Assembly: GCF_001870515.1 (NCBI RefSeq)
Contig: NZ_MDGT01000005.1
Coordinates: forward strand, 1-64,000
Length of the DNA: 64,000 nucleotides
From: Idiomarina sp. MD25a
GTDB lineage: Bacteria; Pseudomonadota; Gammaproteobacteria; Enterobacterales; Alteromonadaceae
Direction of reading: 5' to 3'
Positions 19,393-28,546 of this stretch are shown one piece after another. The notes below the pieces were generated by a model, which was given only the letters and a program-made list of their open reading frames with translations, made no database searches and had not been told where the DNA came from. The translations under genes and the position numbers were made by a program. Within the stretch, counting starts at the first letter, position 1. Each line of letters begins with the position of its first letter.

Positions 19393-21097
19393 CTTCGTTT
19401 AACCACGCTTTAACCACTTGAGAAGATAGCTCAGGCTCATTAGCAACCAATGCACGAACAGCCTTCAGCAAATCTTCATCTTTATGTAAGTCCGGAAGTT
19501 GCAAACTTCCATCGGGTCCGAATCCGACCGAACTCTCATCAAACTGAGATGATAGTAAGTCAATGGTCTCGTCACCCATCATCTCGTCATCTTCAAGCAT
19601 TGAGTGCGCATCATCTTCCAGTTCTTGAGTCGGATTAATCAGTTTCTTCAGCATTGGCCGTACCACAGCCAGTATCAGCACCAAAATAACCAATCCACCC
19701 ATCACTAAGCGTGCGGCACGCCAGAACCAAGGCTGATCCCAAATCGCGGTCTCTCCCGCACCTAAATCAGGTAGTTGAGCAAATGGTACAGAAACTACCT
19801 CAATCGTATCACCTCGGCTAAGGTCAAAGCCAATACCACCTTGTAAAAGGCGACGAATATTTGCTAATTGTTCAGGTGATGCAGGCGTCGAGACTTGCTC
19901 ACCCTCTGCATTAGTGGTGGTCGGCTGATTCACGGCGACGGAAACGCTCAGCCGTTCAATTGTGCCTGTTTGGCTACGAGTATAACTGACCGTATTGTCG
20001 AGCTCGTAATTACGCGTTGCCTCACGGTGCATCGAGCCACTCGCATCGCGTTGATTGGCACCGCCGCCGGCTTCTTCAGGAATATCCGACTCTAGTGGCG
20101 GTTGATTACTGAGTGCCCCAGGGATGCCACCTATCGCTGAGCCTGCACTGCGATTCTCAACGGTCATTTCGCTACGAATCGCAGGCATGTCGGGGTTGTA
20201 CAAGCGCTGTGTCTTTTCTGACTGGGTAAAGTCCATGGTGACATCAACTTGTGCTGTGTAATTATCGTAGCCTAAGACAGGTATCAAAATACTATCGATT
20301 TTATTGAGGTATTCTTCCTCACGTTTGCGCTCAAGCTGATACTCACGACTATTTGTCGCCGCCAACGCGCTTTGCGATCCTGAGTTCAACAAACGTCCAT
20401 TTTGATCGGTGACCGTAACCTGAGAGGTTTCTAAGCTGGTCACTGATGAAGCGACCATATCAACGATTGAGGCGATTTCTTCCTCACTCAGCGACTGGTT
20501 GCCCTTAACATTAAGCATGACCGATGCTTTGGGTTGCTTTTCTCGGCGTGCGAATACGTTTTCTTTTGGTACAGCAAGTAATACACGAGCAGCCGAAACC
20601 GCACGCATTTCTTCTATTGCACGAGCCAACTGTATTTCACGAGAGTGAATCAAACGTTCACGTTCTAAGCGTTGACTGACACCAAAGCCTGGTTCACTCA
20701 TCAATATATCGGAACCGTTGTTCTCCGACTGGCCATAATCAACCCCGGCCCGGGTTAGCTGTAATTTGATCGCGTCGTATCGCTCTTCGGGCACCGACAC
20801 AACATTGCCATCGACTTTATATTCAATATTGTTGGCATCTAGGTAATCAAGCGTTCCTACGAGCTGTTCGGTTTCCATCTTAGCTAAAGGACGGAAAGTC
20901 GATTCTTGGGCCCAGAGCATGATAAAGATTGCGATAGCGACACAAATCGCAAGCGCCAAAATTACGACGACCTGGCGCAGCATGTCGAAATTAGCCAGCT
21001 TCTCAACAATCGTTTGCTTATCGCCAGCCTGATCGCTTGTCTCTGCCGAGTTGCCACCCGCGCCTTCAGTTACCATTAAATCTGTTGATTCAGCCAC
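19385..21097 (-). CDS. fliF: Flagellar MS-ring protein FliF (GTG start)
   Basis: Forms the inner-membrane MS ring. Transmembrane helices lie at about residues 40-62 and 458-478, with ring-building motifs between, and the C-terminal FliG-binding peptide (KAWLNEDA). The start is a GTG at 21097 with GGAG eight bases upstream. At 570 residues it is standard. fliE lies 24 bases upstream, so both share the sigma-54 promoter at 21506-21519. Confidence 0.97.
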   Translation of the reverse strand: MAESTDLMVTEGAGGNSAETSDQAGDKQTIVEKLANFDMLRQVVVILALAICVAIAIFIMLWAQESTFRPLAKMETEQLVGTLDYLDANNIEYKVDGNVVSVPEERYDAIKLQLTRAGVDYGQSENNGSDILMSEPGFGVSQRLERERLIHSREIQLARAIEEMRAVSAARVLLAVPKENVFARREKQPKASVMLNVKGNQSLSEEEIASIVDMVASSVTSLETSQVTVTDQNGRLLNSGSQSALAATNSREYQLERKREEEYLNKIDSILIPVLGYDNYTAQVDVTMDFTQSEKTQRLYNPDMPAIRSEMTVENRSAGSAIGGIPGALSNQPPLESDIPEEAGGGANQRDASGSMHREATRNYELDNTVSYTRSQTGTIERLSVSVAVNQPTTTNAEGEQVSTPASPEQLANIRRLLQGGIGFDLSRGDTIEVVSVPFAQLPDLGAGETAIWDQPWFWRAARLVMGGLVILVLILAVVRPMLKKLINPTQELEDDAHSMLEDDEMMGDETIDLLSSQFDESSVGFGPDGSLQLPDLHKDEDLLKAVRALVANEPELSSQVVKAWLNEDA

Positions 21098-21120
21098 AGC
21101 TCATTCTCCAACTAATACGG

Positions 21121-21456
21121 TTATACCGGCATTGACATGATTTCTTTGTACGCTTCTACCATTTTGTTGCGTACCTGCACCGTCGCCTCAAAAGCAATAC
21201 TGGCTTTTTGACTTGCGATCATGGTCTGCTCAAGCGTGACGTTAGGGTCACCAAGCTCCATTCGGGTTTTTAAATCACCTGAGGTTTGCTGTAGCTCATT
21301 AACATTGTCTACAGCCATTTTAAGTAGATTGGAAAAATCAGCGTTTGCCGAGTTCTCGACCTTTAACGCATTGTTGTTTTGCGCTTGGTCCAGGTTGGCA
21401 GATTGCGTTGTGAGTTCGCGCCATTGTTGATAGGCCGCGTTGGCATCTACTTTCAT
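21121..21456 (-). CDS. fliE: Flagellar hook-basal body protein FliE
   Basis: Small rod adaptor between the MS ring and the rod; the first exported substrate. The start is taken at the ATG at 21456 (111 residues), which has GGAG six bases upstream; the frame also has a TTG 15 bases earlier. The C-terminal family signature (TLEQTMIASQKASIAFEATVQ, shown here in part, and VRNKMVEAYKEIMSMPV) is complete. Confidence 0.95.
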   Translation of the reverse strand: MKVDANAAYQQWRELTTQSANLDQAQNNNALKVENSANADFSNLLKMAVDNVNELQQTSGDLKTRMELGDPNVTLEQTMIASQKASIAFEATVQVRNKMVEAYKEIMSMPV

Positions 21457-21505
21457 CTTTTTCTCCGTCAAAAAACTTACGGCGTAACGTGTTACTTAGG
21501 ATGAT

Positions 21506-21519
21506 GCAAGTAGAGTGCC
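21506..21519 (-). promoter_or_regulatory. sigma-54 promoter of fliE-fliF operon
   Basis: The minus strand reads TTGGCACTCTACTTGCAT: GG at -24 and GC at -12 with exactly ten bases between, matching TGGCACN5TTGCA. It lies 50 bp before the fliE ATG, in the gap after flrC. FlrC is the expected activator. Confidence 0.9.
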
Positions 21520-21543
21520 AACTTTGGATTGGCGCAGAATTGA

Positions 21544-22935
21544 TTATAGACTCAGTCCGTTATCTCGTATTTTTGCAAGTTTATAACGCAGCGTACGAGG
21601 CGAGATGCCAAGTTCTTCCGCCACAGGTTTACGTTTACCATCATGGCGCTCGAGTGACTGCTTAATAATACGATACTCCTGCATAAACAGCGACTCACCT
21701 AAATCCTCGCTCTGCTCCATATTATCGGGTACTACATGCTCTTTTGGCTGAGAAGCAATGAGCTCAGCATTTTGAGACACTTGTTCTGGTAGCACCTGAG
21801 AGCCAGGGACCACGTCCAGCATCAGATCGGCCGGATGGATTTCACCGTTTTGATGAAGTACCAGTGCACGTTGAATGACATTTTCTAGTTCACGGATATT
21901 TCCTGGCCAACTATGAATGCATAATTGTTGACGTGCCCCGTCCGACAAACTCACCGGTTCTCTAATCCCCAACCGCTGTCGGTGTCGCGCAATCAGTGAC
22001 TCGGCGATAGGCTCGATATCATCGGGTCGCTCAGCTAGGGGCAGCCACTTCAATGGAAACACATTCAACCGATACATTAAGTCCTCACGAAAGGTCCCTT
22101 CCGCTACGGCTACTTGAATATCTCGGTTGGACGTGGCAATAATTCTCACATCCAATCGAACCGCTTTGCGCGCGCCTAGCCGCTCAACTTGGCGCTCCTG
22201 AATCACTCGCAACAGCTTAGCTTGCAATGCGATATCCATTTCTGTCACTTCATCAAGCAACAGCGTACCGCCTTGCGCAAGCTCAAACTTACCGGGCGAT
22301 GATTGAGTCGCCCCAGTAAAAGCCCCTTTCTCATAGCCAAATAACAACGACTCAAGCATAGTCTCTGGAATAGCGGCACAGTTAACTGCTATAAAGGGAC
22401 GCTGATCGCGACCCGACTGCTGATGAATGTAACGCGCAAGCACTTCTTTACCCGTACCACTTGGTCCAGTAATAAGTACCGTCGCATTGGTACGTGCGAC
22501 TTTTTTGGCTAACTCAAGTAAGGCTAAACTTGATTTATCTCGTGCGACCACACCATGACTAGCAGCTTCTTCGATAGGTGCATAACGTTGAACCAGTTGC
22601 GTCAATTCATCTATCGAAAATGGCTTACTTAAATAGTCGATAGCACCTTCGCGCATCGCCACAACCGCATCATCCACTTTCGCATACGCGGTCATCATCA
22701 CCACCGGTACATCAATCTGTAGATGTTTAATATTTCTAAGCAGTTGAAGCCCATTCATACCTGGCATCTGCACGTCACTTACAACCAAGTCAACGCTATT
22801 TTTTTTAAGCTTTAATAGTGCCGATTCACCATTATCTGCATGCAGACACTGATAATTTGCGAGTTCGAGGGTATCGGTGATGGCCTCTCTCAAAGCCGCG
22901 TCATCCTCAACCACTAGAATGGTTGGACTATCCAT
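21544..22935 (-). CDS. flrC: sigma-54 response regulator FlrC (FleR)
   Basis: Class III flagellar gene activator. A receiver domain (1-120) with Asp in LVVSDVQMPGMNG precedes a AAA+ domain with Walker A GPSGTGKE and the sigma-54-contacting GAFTGA loop, and a Fis-type helix-turn-helix ends the protein (AEELGISPRTLRYKLAKI). At 463 residues it is standard. The start overlaps the flrB stop by eight bases, so kinase and regulator are coupled. Confidence 0.96.
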   Translation of the reverse strand: MDSPTILVVEDDAALREAITDTLELANYQCLHADNGESALLKLKKNSVDLVVSDVQMPGMNGLQLLRNIKHLQIDVPVVMMTAYAKVDDAVVAMREGAIDYLSKPFSIDELTQLVQRYAPIEEAASHGVVARDKSSLALLELAKKVARTNATVLITGPSGTGKEVLARYIHQQSGRDQRPFIAVNCAAIPETMLESLLFGYEKGAFTGATQSSPGKFELAQGGTLLLDEVTEMDIALQAKLLRVIQERQVERLGARKAVRLDVRIIATSNRDIQVAVAEGTFREDLMYRLNVFPLKWLPLAERPDDIEPIAESLIARHRQRLGIREPVSLSDGARQQLCIHSWPGNIRELENVIQRALVLHQNGEIHPADLMLDVVPGSQVLPEQVSQNAELIASQPKEHVVPDNMEQSEDLGESLFMQEYRIIKQSLERHDGKRKPVAEELGISPRTLRYKLAKIRDNGLSL

Positions 22936-23926
22936 AACGCACCTCCAAGTTGGATTGCTGAATGGTTGGAAACATAATCATGAATTCGCTACCTTGACCT
23001 TTTTCAGAGTGCCACTCGATTTTCCCACCGTGTGCTTTCGCAACCGTATCGACGACTGCGAGCCCTAATCCAGTGCCGTGAGGCTTATTGGTCGCAAAGG
23101 GGGTAAAAAGCCTTGCTTTCATTGCGTCATCAATTCCCTCGCCACAGTCGCGTACGCAGCAGCACCACAATCCCGCTTCGGTTTTTGTTTCAACCGTGAC
23201 AGGCTGGTTCTGACGGCTGGCGTCAATGGCGTTAGTGATAAGGTTTTGAATGGCGCCAGCAACGGCTGTCTTATTGATTTTGAGTGTTTGAGGTGAAGCT
23301 TCATATTGCCATTGAATGACGATACCGCGTTGTTTGGCATAGGCCTCAACCGTTTGCTCAATATGCGTCATGAGCTGGTTTGAAGCGACATCGGCAAGGG
23401 TGCTCTTCTGCCCACTTTTGGCGAACAACAACATGTCGTTGACGTGATGCTCAAGATCATGCAGCCGAGTCTTTAATTTAGAACTAAATTTTACCCGCTG
23501 TTCTGCGTCTAGATGACTGGTGGACAAATGTTCAGCGTACAATAATGCTGTCGACAGCGGCGTACGAATTTGATGCGCCAATGAGGCGACCATACGACCC
23601 ATCGATGAAAGTCGTTGTAAATGAGCAAGTTGCGCTTGCAAGTCACGTGTTTCAGTCAGATCAGTCAATACAACTAACTGACCCGGTTGGTCGGGAAGGC
23701 TCGATATATCAACTCGCACCCTGCGACCGTTGTGAAGCGATACTTCGTGCCAATCGTCCGCGCGTGGCGTGAAGGTGCGCGCGACACAATCGCGCCAAAG
23801 CTCGCCACATAGATTGGCGCCCATCAATTGCACACTGTTCGGGTTGCAATATTCAACAACACCATCGCCATTCACCAGAATGACCGCATTAGGCATTGCA
23901 TCAATAAGTGCATGATTAGATTGCAT
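22928..23926 (-). CDS. flrB: Flagellar sensor histidine kinase FlrB (FleS)
   Basis: Cytoplasmic kinase that phosphorylates FlrC. A PAS-like N-terminal domain (about 5-90) is followed by a HisKA domain with the phospho-accepting His in SLAHQIRTPLSTALLYAEHL and a HATPase domain with N box (NLITNAIDAS), DCGEGI and GTGLGLAVV. It has no transmembrane segment. A sigma-54 promoter stands directly upstream (23965-23978), which fits FlrA control. Confidence 0.95.
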   Translation of the reverse strand: MQSNHALIDAMPNAVILVNGDGVVEYCNPNSVQLMGANLCGELWRDCVARTFTPRADDWHEVSLHNGRRVRVDISSLPDQPGQLVVLTDLTETRDLQAQLAHLQRLSSMGRMVASLAHQIRTPLSTALLYAEHLSTSHLDAEQRVKFSSKLKTRLHDLEHHVNDMLLFAKSGQKSTLADVASNQLMTHIEQTVEAYAKQRGIVIQWQYEASPQTLKINKTAVAGAIQNLITNAIDASRQNQPVTVETKTEAGLWCCCVRDCGEGIDDAMKARLFTPFATNKPHGTGLGLAVVDTVAKAHGGKIEWHSEKGQGSEFMIMFPTIQQSNLEVRYG

Positions 23927-23964
23927 AGATTAGCGCATCCTAAAAAAAGTCCTACGCTAATAAT

Positions 23965-23978
23965 GCAAAAGGTGTGCC
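23965..23978 (-). promoter_or_regulatory. sigma-54 promoter of flrBC
   Basis: The minus strand reads GGCACACCTTTTGC, with GG (-24) and GC (-12) separated by ten bases. The flrB ATG is 39 bp downstream, and the flrA stop is at 24028. FlrA, encoded immediately upstream, is the known activator of the class II flrBC promoter in Vibrio. Confidence 0.85.
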
Positions 23979-24027
23979 TAAATTTTTCTATTTATTTCAA
24001 ACAGTTAACTGCGTCAAAAAAACAACA

Positions 24028-25497
24028 TCACACTTTATTGATGTCGTACTTTTTCATTTTTTCGACCAGTGTCGTGCGTCGCATACTGAGTAAATCAGCC
24101 GCTTTGGCGACTACACCATCGGCGCGTTCTAGCGCCTGTTTGATCATTTCAACTTCGATTTCAGCGAGCATATCTTTAAGATTGACGCCGGTTTCAGGAA
24201 TATCCGCGGCACTCGCCTCAAGCACGCCAGCATCACTTTCCGATAATTCTTCTTCGGCTTCGTCATCGTCATCGTCAGAGAAAATAGCGTTTAATGCATC
24301 TCGCTCCTCGAGCTCATCAGGGTATTCAGGTGTTATCTCTTCACTATCCACGTGCCGGTATTTATGGGGAAGATCACCTACATCAACCAACTGGTTGGGG
24401 TGAGTAATAGAAAGACGCTCGATAAGGTTCGATAACTCTCTTACGTTACCTGGCCACGCATGCGCTTCTAACGACTGCAGCGCTCTATCGGTTAGGCGAA
24501 CGCTAATGCCACGCTCTGCTTTGAATCGCTGCGCGATTTCGCGCAATAATAAAGGCACATCTTCAGAGCGCTCGCGCAACGCGGGAACTTCAATAGGAAA
24601 CACATTCAGTCGATAATACAGATCCTCGCGGAAGCGCCCGTCAGCAATCATCCCCTCAAGCTCACGGTGAGTAGCAGCTACGACGCGCACGTCTGCAGTA
24701 ATACTCTTACTTCCACCGATTCGCTCAAATATTCGTTCCTGCAATACGCGCAGCAGTTTAACCTGCATTGGTAGAGGCATATCGCCAATCTCATCAAGAA
24801 ACAACGTGCCACCTTGAGCTAATTCAAAGCGTCCTTTTCGGACACCAATAGCTCCGGTAAATGCACCCTTTTCATGCCCAAACAGCTCGCTTTCAAGAAG
24901 GTCAGGAGGAATAGCCCCACAGTTAACGGGGACAAAAGGTCCTTTAGAACGAGGCGAAAGTTCATGAATGCCTCTAGCGACCACCTCTTTACCTGTCCCA
25001 GACTCACCTAAAACCAACACATTGGCTTCACTCCCAGCAACTTGGCGAATCAATTTGCGGATCTCGCGAATATCATGGCTTTGGCCGACCAAACGCTTTT
25101 CTAGTAAGTCCGCCGTTTGCTCTTGATGTTTACGTTGACTCGGAAGATGGCGGTGATACGCCTGACAGTATCGAATAATATGAGAAAGGTTTTCATAGCT
25201 CAGTGACTCAGTAATCTCACCAATCACATTAACTCGCCGAGTGGCATTTAAATGCTGCTTACTTGCACAGATGAAAGGCACATTAGGGTACTCAACGGCT
25301 ACTGCTTCGAGGTCATCAATGCCGTCTCCCGCAATGATGCAGAGAGCGTTATCTAACTGGTCGTCATCTAACCACTGCGTATGACACTCTACGAGCTCGC
25401 CCATAAAGTCGAGTACAGTCTGCAATTGCTTCTTACGCTCCGAATCCGACTCGAGCACATAGATCACCCGAGCTTCTGTCGTAGAGGAGTTTACCAC
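24028..25497 (-). CDS. flrA: Master flagellar regulator FlrA (FleQ family)
   Basis: sigma-54 enhancer-binding protein at the top of the polar flagellar hierarchy; relatives bind c-di-GMP. The N-terminal FleQ domain (1-130), AAA+ domain with GESGTGKE and GAFTGA, an acidic linker (about 390-430, rich in Asp/Glu) and a C-terminal Fis-type HTH ([18 protein letters not shown]) are visible. The start is a GTG at 25497 with only a weak ribosome site, 11 bases after the DUF1285 gene. It is therefore likely co-transcribed with the two genes upstream. Confidence 0.95.
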   Translation of the reverse strand: MVNSSTTEARVIYVLESDSERKKQLQTVLDFMGELVECHTQWLDDDQLDNALCIIAGDGIDDLEAVAVEYPNVPFICASKQHLNATRRVNVIGEITESLSYENLSHIIRYCQAYHRHLPSQRKHQEQTADLLEKRLVGQSHDIREIRKLIRQVAGSEANVLVLGESGTGKEVVARGIHELSPRSKGPFVPVNCGAIPPDLLESELFGHEKGAFTGAIGVRKGRFELAQGGTLFLDEIGDMPLPMQVKLLRVLQERIFERIGGSKSITADVRVVAATHRELEGMIADGRFREDLYYRLNVFPIEVPALRERSEDVPLLLREIAQRFKAERGISVRLTDRALQSLEAHAWPGNVRELSNLIERLSITHPNQLVDVGDLPHKYRHVDSEEITPEYPDELEERDALNAIFSDDDDDEAEEELSESDAGVLEASAADIPETGVNLKDMLAEIEVEMIKQALERADGVVAKAADLLSMRRTTLVEKMKKYDINKV

Positions 25498-25508
25498 GCG
25501 TTAACCCT

Positions 25509-26039
25509 TTAGTTTGCCAACCGACCAATAACAAAGTCATGCCCGGCGCTATGAAGAAATAATTCAGTTGCTTCAGGTAGTGTGCGCTGCTGCGCAATCT
25601 CTACCCACTGATAAAATACATTTCGATGAACTTTCGCCGTTAAGCCTGTTGGAAGTTCAAAGTAAGGCACGTCATCCTTAACATAACTTAACAGTTGTTC
25701 ATTCAAAATATATCGTTCATCAATGTTGGTGACAACTTGAATTACTGTCTCACCCTCATAATCGTAGAATTTCCAATCAATAATGAGAAAAGGCGCGTCT
25801 GCAACGCTAATTTTCATTTTTTCAGCAGGCGTGATAAGAAAATACTCGCCAGACTCGAAGGTAAGCACAGAGGCAAAAAGTTTAACTAACGCTTTGCGGG
25901 TGATCGGCGAGCCTTGGTACAGCCACTCGCCCTGTTCATTAATAAACATTGGGATCTCACCACAGTAGGGCGGATCCCACTTTTCGGTAGGAGCGTGATG
26001 ATACGACTCAAGCTGTTTAGCTAAATCGTTCAGCGACAT
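25509..26039 (-). CDS. DUF1285 domain protein
   Basis: The 176 residues match the DUF1285 family as I know it (WDPPYCGEIPMFINEQGEWLYQGSPI near the start, shown here in part as GEIPMFINEQGEWLYQGSPI, then a LITPAEKMKISVADAPFLI strand region). No signal peptide or membrane segment is present. The function of the family is unknown. It is sandwiched between the response regulator gene (6-base gap) and flrA (11-base gap), which suggests, but does not prove, a link to motility or envelope control. Confidence 0.8.
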   Translation of the reverse strand: MSLNDLAKQLESYHHAPTEKWDPPYCGEIPMFINEQGEWLYQGSPITRKALVKLFASVLTFESGEYFLITPAEKMKISVADAPFLIIDWKFYDYEGETVIQVVTNIDERYILNEQLLSYVKDDVPYFELPTGLTAKVHRNVFYQWVEIAQQRTLPEATELFLHSAGHDFVIGRLAN

Positions 26040-26045
26040 AGGCGA

Positions 26046-26669
26046 TTAATCAACCAGTTTTTTCTGACGGAGTAAGTACCAAAGTGTCGCTTCCGTGCGG
26101 TTGGATACCTTAATGGCTTTGAAAATAGCCGAGAGGTGAACACGTATAGTTCCCTCGGTAATACCCAAAATATTTGCAATTTCCTTATTCGATAAACCTT
26201 GCGCTAATAACTGCATAATTTCAAGCTGACGCGGTGATAAAAAGCTCTCAGCACCGCTATTTTTATTACGCGGTTCGTTAAGGTTTGGGTCGTCAGGTAA
26301 GTAACGATCGCCATTGAGCAAGCCCCGAATAGCCATTTTTGCTTGCTCCGCTGAAGCATCTTTTGGCAAATAGCTACGTACTCCAGCGGCCATTACTTGG
26401 CGCACATCACCAATCGCTTTTGCTTTAGTGAATAGGACTAAATGCGCTGAGGGCGCTAAACGCTTCAGGCGCTGTAAGGCCGGACGGATTTCTTCATCAG
26501 GCAACTCCATCTCTACGAAGATGATATTGAACTCATCTGCCTTAAGGTAGTTTTCGGCAACCGCAAACGAGTCAGCCTCATAAATTGATGGCTGAGTTGC
26601 ATAGTTGGTCAGTAATTGTATGAGTCCTGAACGCATGAAGAACGATGGATCAATAATTAAAATCTTCAT
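26046..26669 (-). CDS. NarL/LuxR-type response regulator with Glu at the phosphorylation site
   Basis: A receiver-like domain (1-118) precedes a LuxR-type HTH (about 140-200: LSPRQLEIMQLLAQGLSNKEIA, part of the GerE signature). In the receiver, the acceptor Asp is replaced by Glu53 (FVEMELP aligned with the usual LLDLxMP), and the first acidic pair is reduced to one Asp (Asp7). The conserved Lys (SYLPKDAS) remains. It may therefore act independently of phosphorylation. No sensor kinase is adjacent. It starts the operon that continues to flrA. Confidence 0.85.
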   Translation of the reverse strand: MKILIIDPSFFMRSGLIQLLTNYATQPSIYEADSFAVAENYLKADEFNIIFVEMELPDEEIRPALQRLKRLAPSAHLVLFTKAKAIGDVRQVMAAGVRSYLPKDASAEQAKMAIRGLLNGDRYLPDDPNLNEPRNKNSGAESFLSPRQLEIMQLLAQGLSNKEIANILGITEGTIRVHLSAIFKAIKVSNRTEATLWYLLRQKKLVD

Positions 26670-26709
26670 CTGGTTTCTCTCGTTTAATATCCTTACCTAT
26701 TTAACTTTT

Positions 26710-26737
26710 AGCATACCCGAATTACAATTGAGAGCAA
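26710..26737 (-). promoter_or_regulatory. Candidate promoter of the response regulator-DUF1285-flrA operon
   Basis: On the minus strand TTGCTC (26737-26732), a 16-bp spacer and TATGCT (26715-26710) lie about 40 bp before the ATG. The match is moderate only. Confidence 0.3.
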
Positions 26738-26773
26738 GTGTTCAAGCAACTTAATATAGTTTTTCAGACTAAT

Positions 26774-26790
26774 TGTTAATTTTATTAACA
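26774..26790. promoter_or_regulatory. 17-bp perfect inverted repeat, candidate operator
   Basis: TGTTAATTTTATTAACA has 7-bp arms and a 3-base centre. It lies in the 200-bp region between two divergent genes (response regulator and amidohydrolase), 80 bp before the amidohydrolase ATG and 105 bp before the regulator ATG. It is AT-rich, so chance is possible. Confidence 0.4.
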
Positions 26791-26869
26791 GCTGTGTGAT
26801 GTTTGTCCTTTATGCATTCGTGTAAAAACCTTGTATAGTAAGTTCATTACTCATTTATAGGGAATTCAC

Positions 26870-28546
26870 ATGAGATCATTTAGCCGTTCAATTATGACCT
26901 CGCTGATTGCACTCAGCGCGTTCTTTACTACCTCAATTAATGCACAGACAGTTTATACAAATGTTAATGGATATACGCTAACAAGCCCCGCCGGACAAGA
27001 TGCACAACTTGCGCAGTTCAGTTCTTTTGCGGTGCGTAATGGCAAGTTCATTGCGATGGGCGATGCCGAGCTTGCGCAACAATTTCCCGATTTCACACGT
27101 GTCGACTTACAAGGTAAAACAGTATTCCCTGGTTTGATTGATGCCCACGGTCACGTATTGGGCTTGGGCCTAAGCTTACTGCAAGTCGACCTACGTACAA
27201 GCGAGTCAGCATCCGACGCCGTTAATGCAGTCAACGACTATGCTCAGCAGCACCGCGACCTCCAATGGATAAAAGGACGTGGCTGGAACCAAGAAAACTG
27301 GCCCAGTAAACGTTTTCCAACCGCAGAACAGCTTGATGAGTTCGTCGCTGATCGCCCCGTTTATTTGACCCGTGTTGATGGTCATGCGGCATGGCTCAAC
27401 TCAAAAGCACTCGAAGTCGCCGGTATTACCAGTGAGACAGTCTCACCGGATGGCGGTCAAATCATCAAAGACGCTCAAGGTAACCCAACGGGCGTGCTCA
27501 TCGATAATGCCGTCAACTTAGTTGAGCCGCTAATCCCAGAGCCTACGGCGAGTGAGAAAAAGCAAGCCTTTCAGCTGGCATTCAACCATTTGCTATCGCT
27601 CGGTATAACCTCCGTGCATGATGCCGGCGTACCTGCGGTTGACCTATCAATCTATAAAGGTATGCAACATCAAGGAGAGATGCCAATGCGCGTTTATCCT
27701 ATGATTGCAGCGACCGAGCCACAATTGCCCCAATTGTTAGCTGAAGGACCTTACCGAACCGATGACGATAAACTCTTTATTCGCAGCGTAAAAATTTATG
27801 CTGACGGTGCACTAGGAAGTCGCGGCGCAGCACTGCTTAAGCCTTACAGTGACGACCACGACAACCATGGTCTACTCGTAACGTCGGTTGAAAATATACG
27901 GAAGTTATATCAATTAATCATTCCGTTTGGCTTTCAAATAAACACGCATGCCATTGGTGACCGTGCCAACCGCATTGCACTCGACGCTTTCGCTGAGTTC
28001 TATCAAACATTGGGCGGGCGCAATTTACGTAACCGCATTGAGCACGCACAAATCGTCAATGTAGACGACCTACAGCGCTTTAAGGATTTGAATATCATCG
28101 CCTCCATGCAGCCCACGCACGCAACAAGCGACAAGAACATGGCTGAAGACCGCTTAGGTAAAGCACGTATGAAGGGAGCATATGCCTGGCATACCTTACT
28201 CGAGCAAGGTACGATTATTGCTGCTGGCTCCGACTTCCCGGTTGAGCTTGCGAACCCATTTTACGGCTTGCATGCGGCTGTAACGCGCCAAGATCGCCAA
28301 GATATGCCTGCTGGCGGCTGGTACGCCGAAGAGTCGATGTCGCTCGAGCAAGCATTGCGTGCCTTTACGATTGATGCGGCGTATGCGGGTTGGCAAGAAA
28401 GCACGTTAGGCTCGATTGAGCCTGGCAAGTGGGCTGATTTTATCGTACTCGACCGAGACCCCTTCGCAATTGATGCAAAAAACATTTGGCAAGTAGGCGT
28501 TGAGCAAACCTTTGTCGCAGGTGAGCAGGTATATTCAAATGAATGA
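26870..28546 (+). CDS. Secreted amidohydrolase family 3 protein (YtcJ-like)
   Basis: A probable metal-dependent hydrolase of the amidohydrolase superfamily (Amidohydro_3). A signal peptide ends near INAQT (residues 25-29), so it is exported. The HxH metal motif is in PGLIDAHGHVLGLGL, a further His in NTHAIGDRAN, and the C-terminal GSDFPVE carries the catalytic Asp. At 558 residues it has the normal length. The natural substrate is unknown. Its last eight bases overlap the start of the next gene, suggesting co-expression. Confidence 0.85.
   Translation: MRSFSRSIMTSLIALSAFFTTSINAQTVYTNVNGYTLTSPAGQDAQLAQFSSFAVRNGKFIAMGDAELAQQFPDFTRVDLQGKTVFPGLIDAHGHVLGLGLSLLQVDLRTSESASDAVNAVNDYAQQHRDLQWIKGRGWNQENWPSKRFPTAEQLDEFVADRPVYLTRVDGHAAWLNSKALEVAGITSETVSPDGGQIIKDAQGNPTGVLIDNAVNLVEPLIPEPTASEKKQAFQLAFNHLLSLGITSVHDAGVPAVDLSIYKGMQHQGEMPMRVYPMIAATEPQLPQLLAEGPYRTDDDKLFIRSVKIYADGALGSRGAALLKPYSDDHDNHGLLVTSVENIRKLYQLIIPFGFQINTHAIGDRANRIALDAFAEFYQTLGGRNLRNRIEHAQIVNVDDLQRFKDLNIIASMQPTHATSDKNMAEDRLGKARMKGAYAWHTLLEQGTIIAAGSDFPVELANPFYGLHAAVTRQDRQDMPAGGWYAEESMSLEQALRAFTIDAAYAGWQESTLGSIEPGKWADFIVLDRDPFAIDAKNIWQVGVEQTFVAGEQVYSNE

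Noticed and set aside
23828-24403. Ser-rich plus-strand open frame over flrA/flrB ends
   Set aside because: Shadow of the acidic linker of flrA; overlaps two well-supported genes and the sigma-54 promoter.
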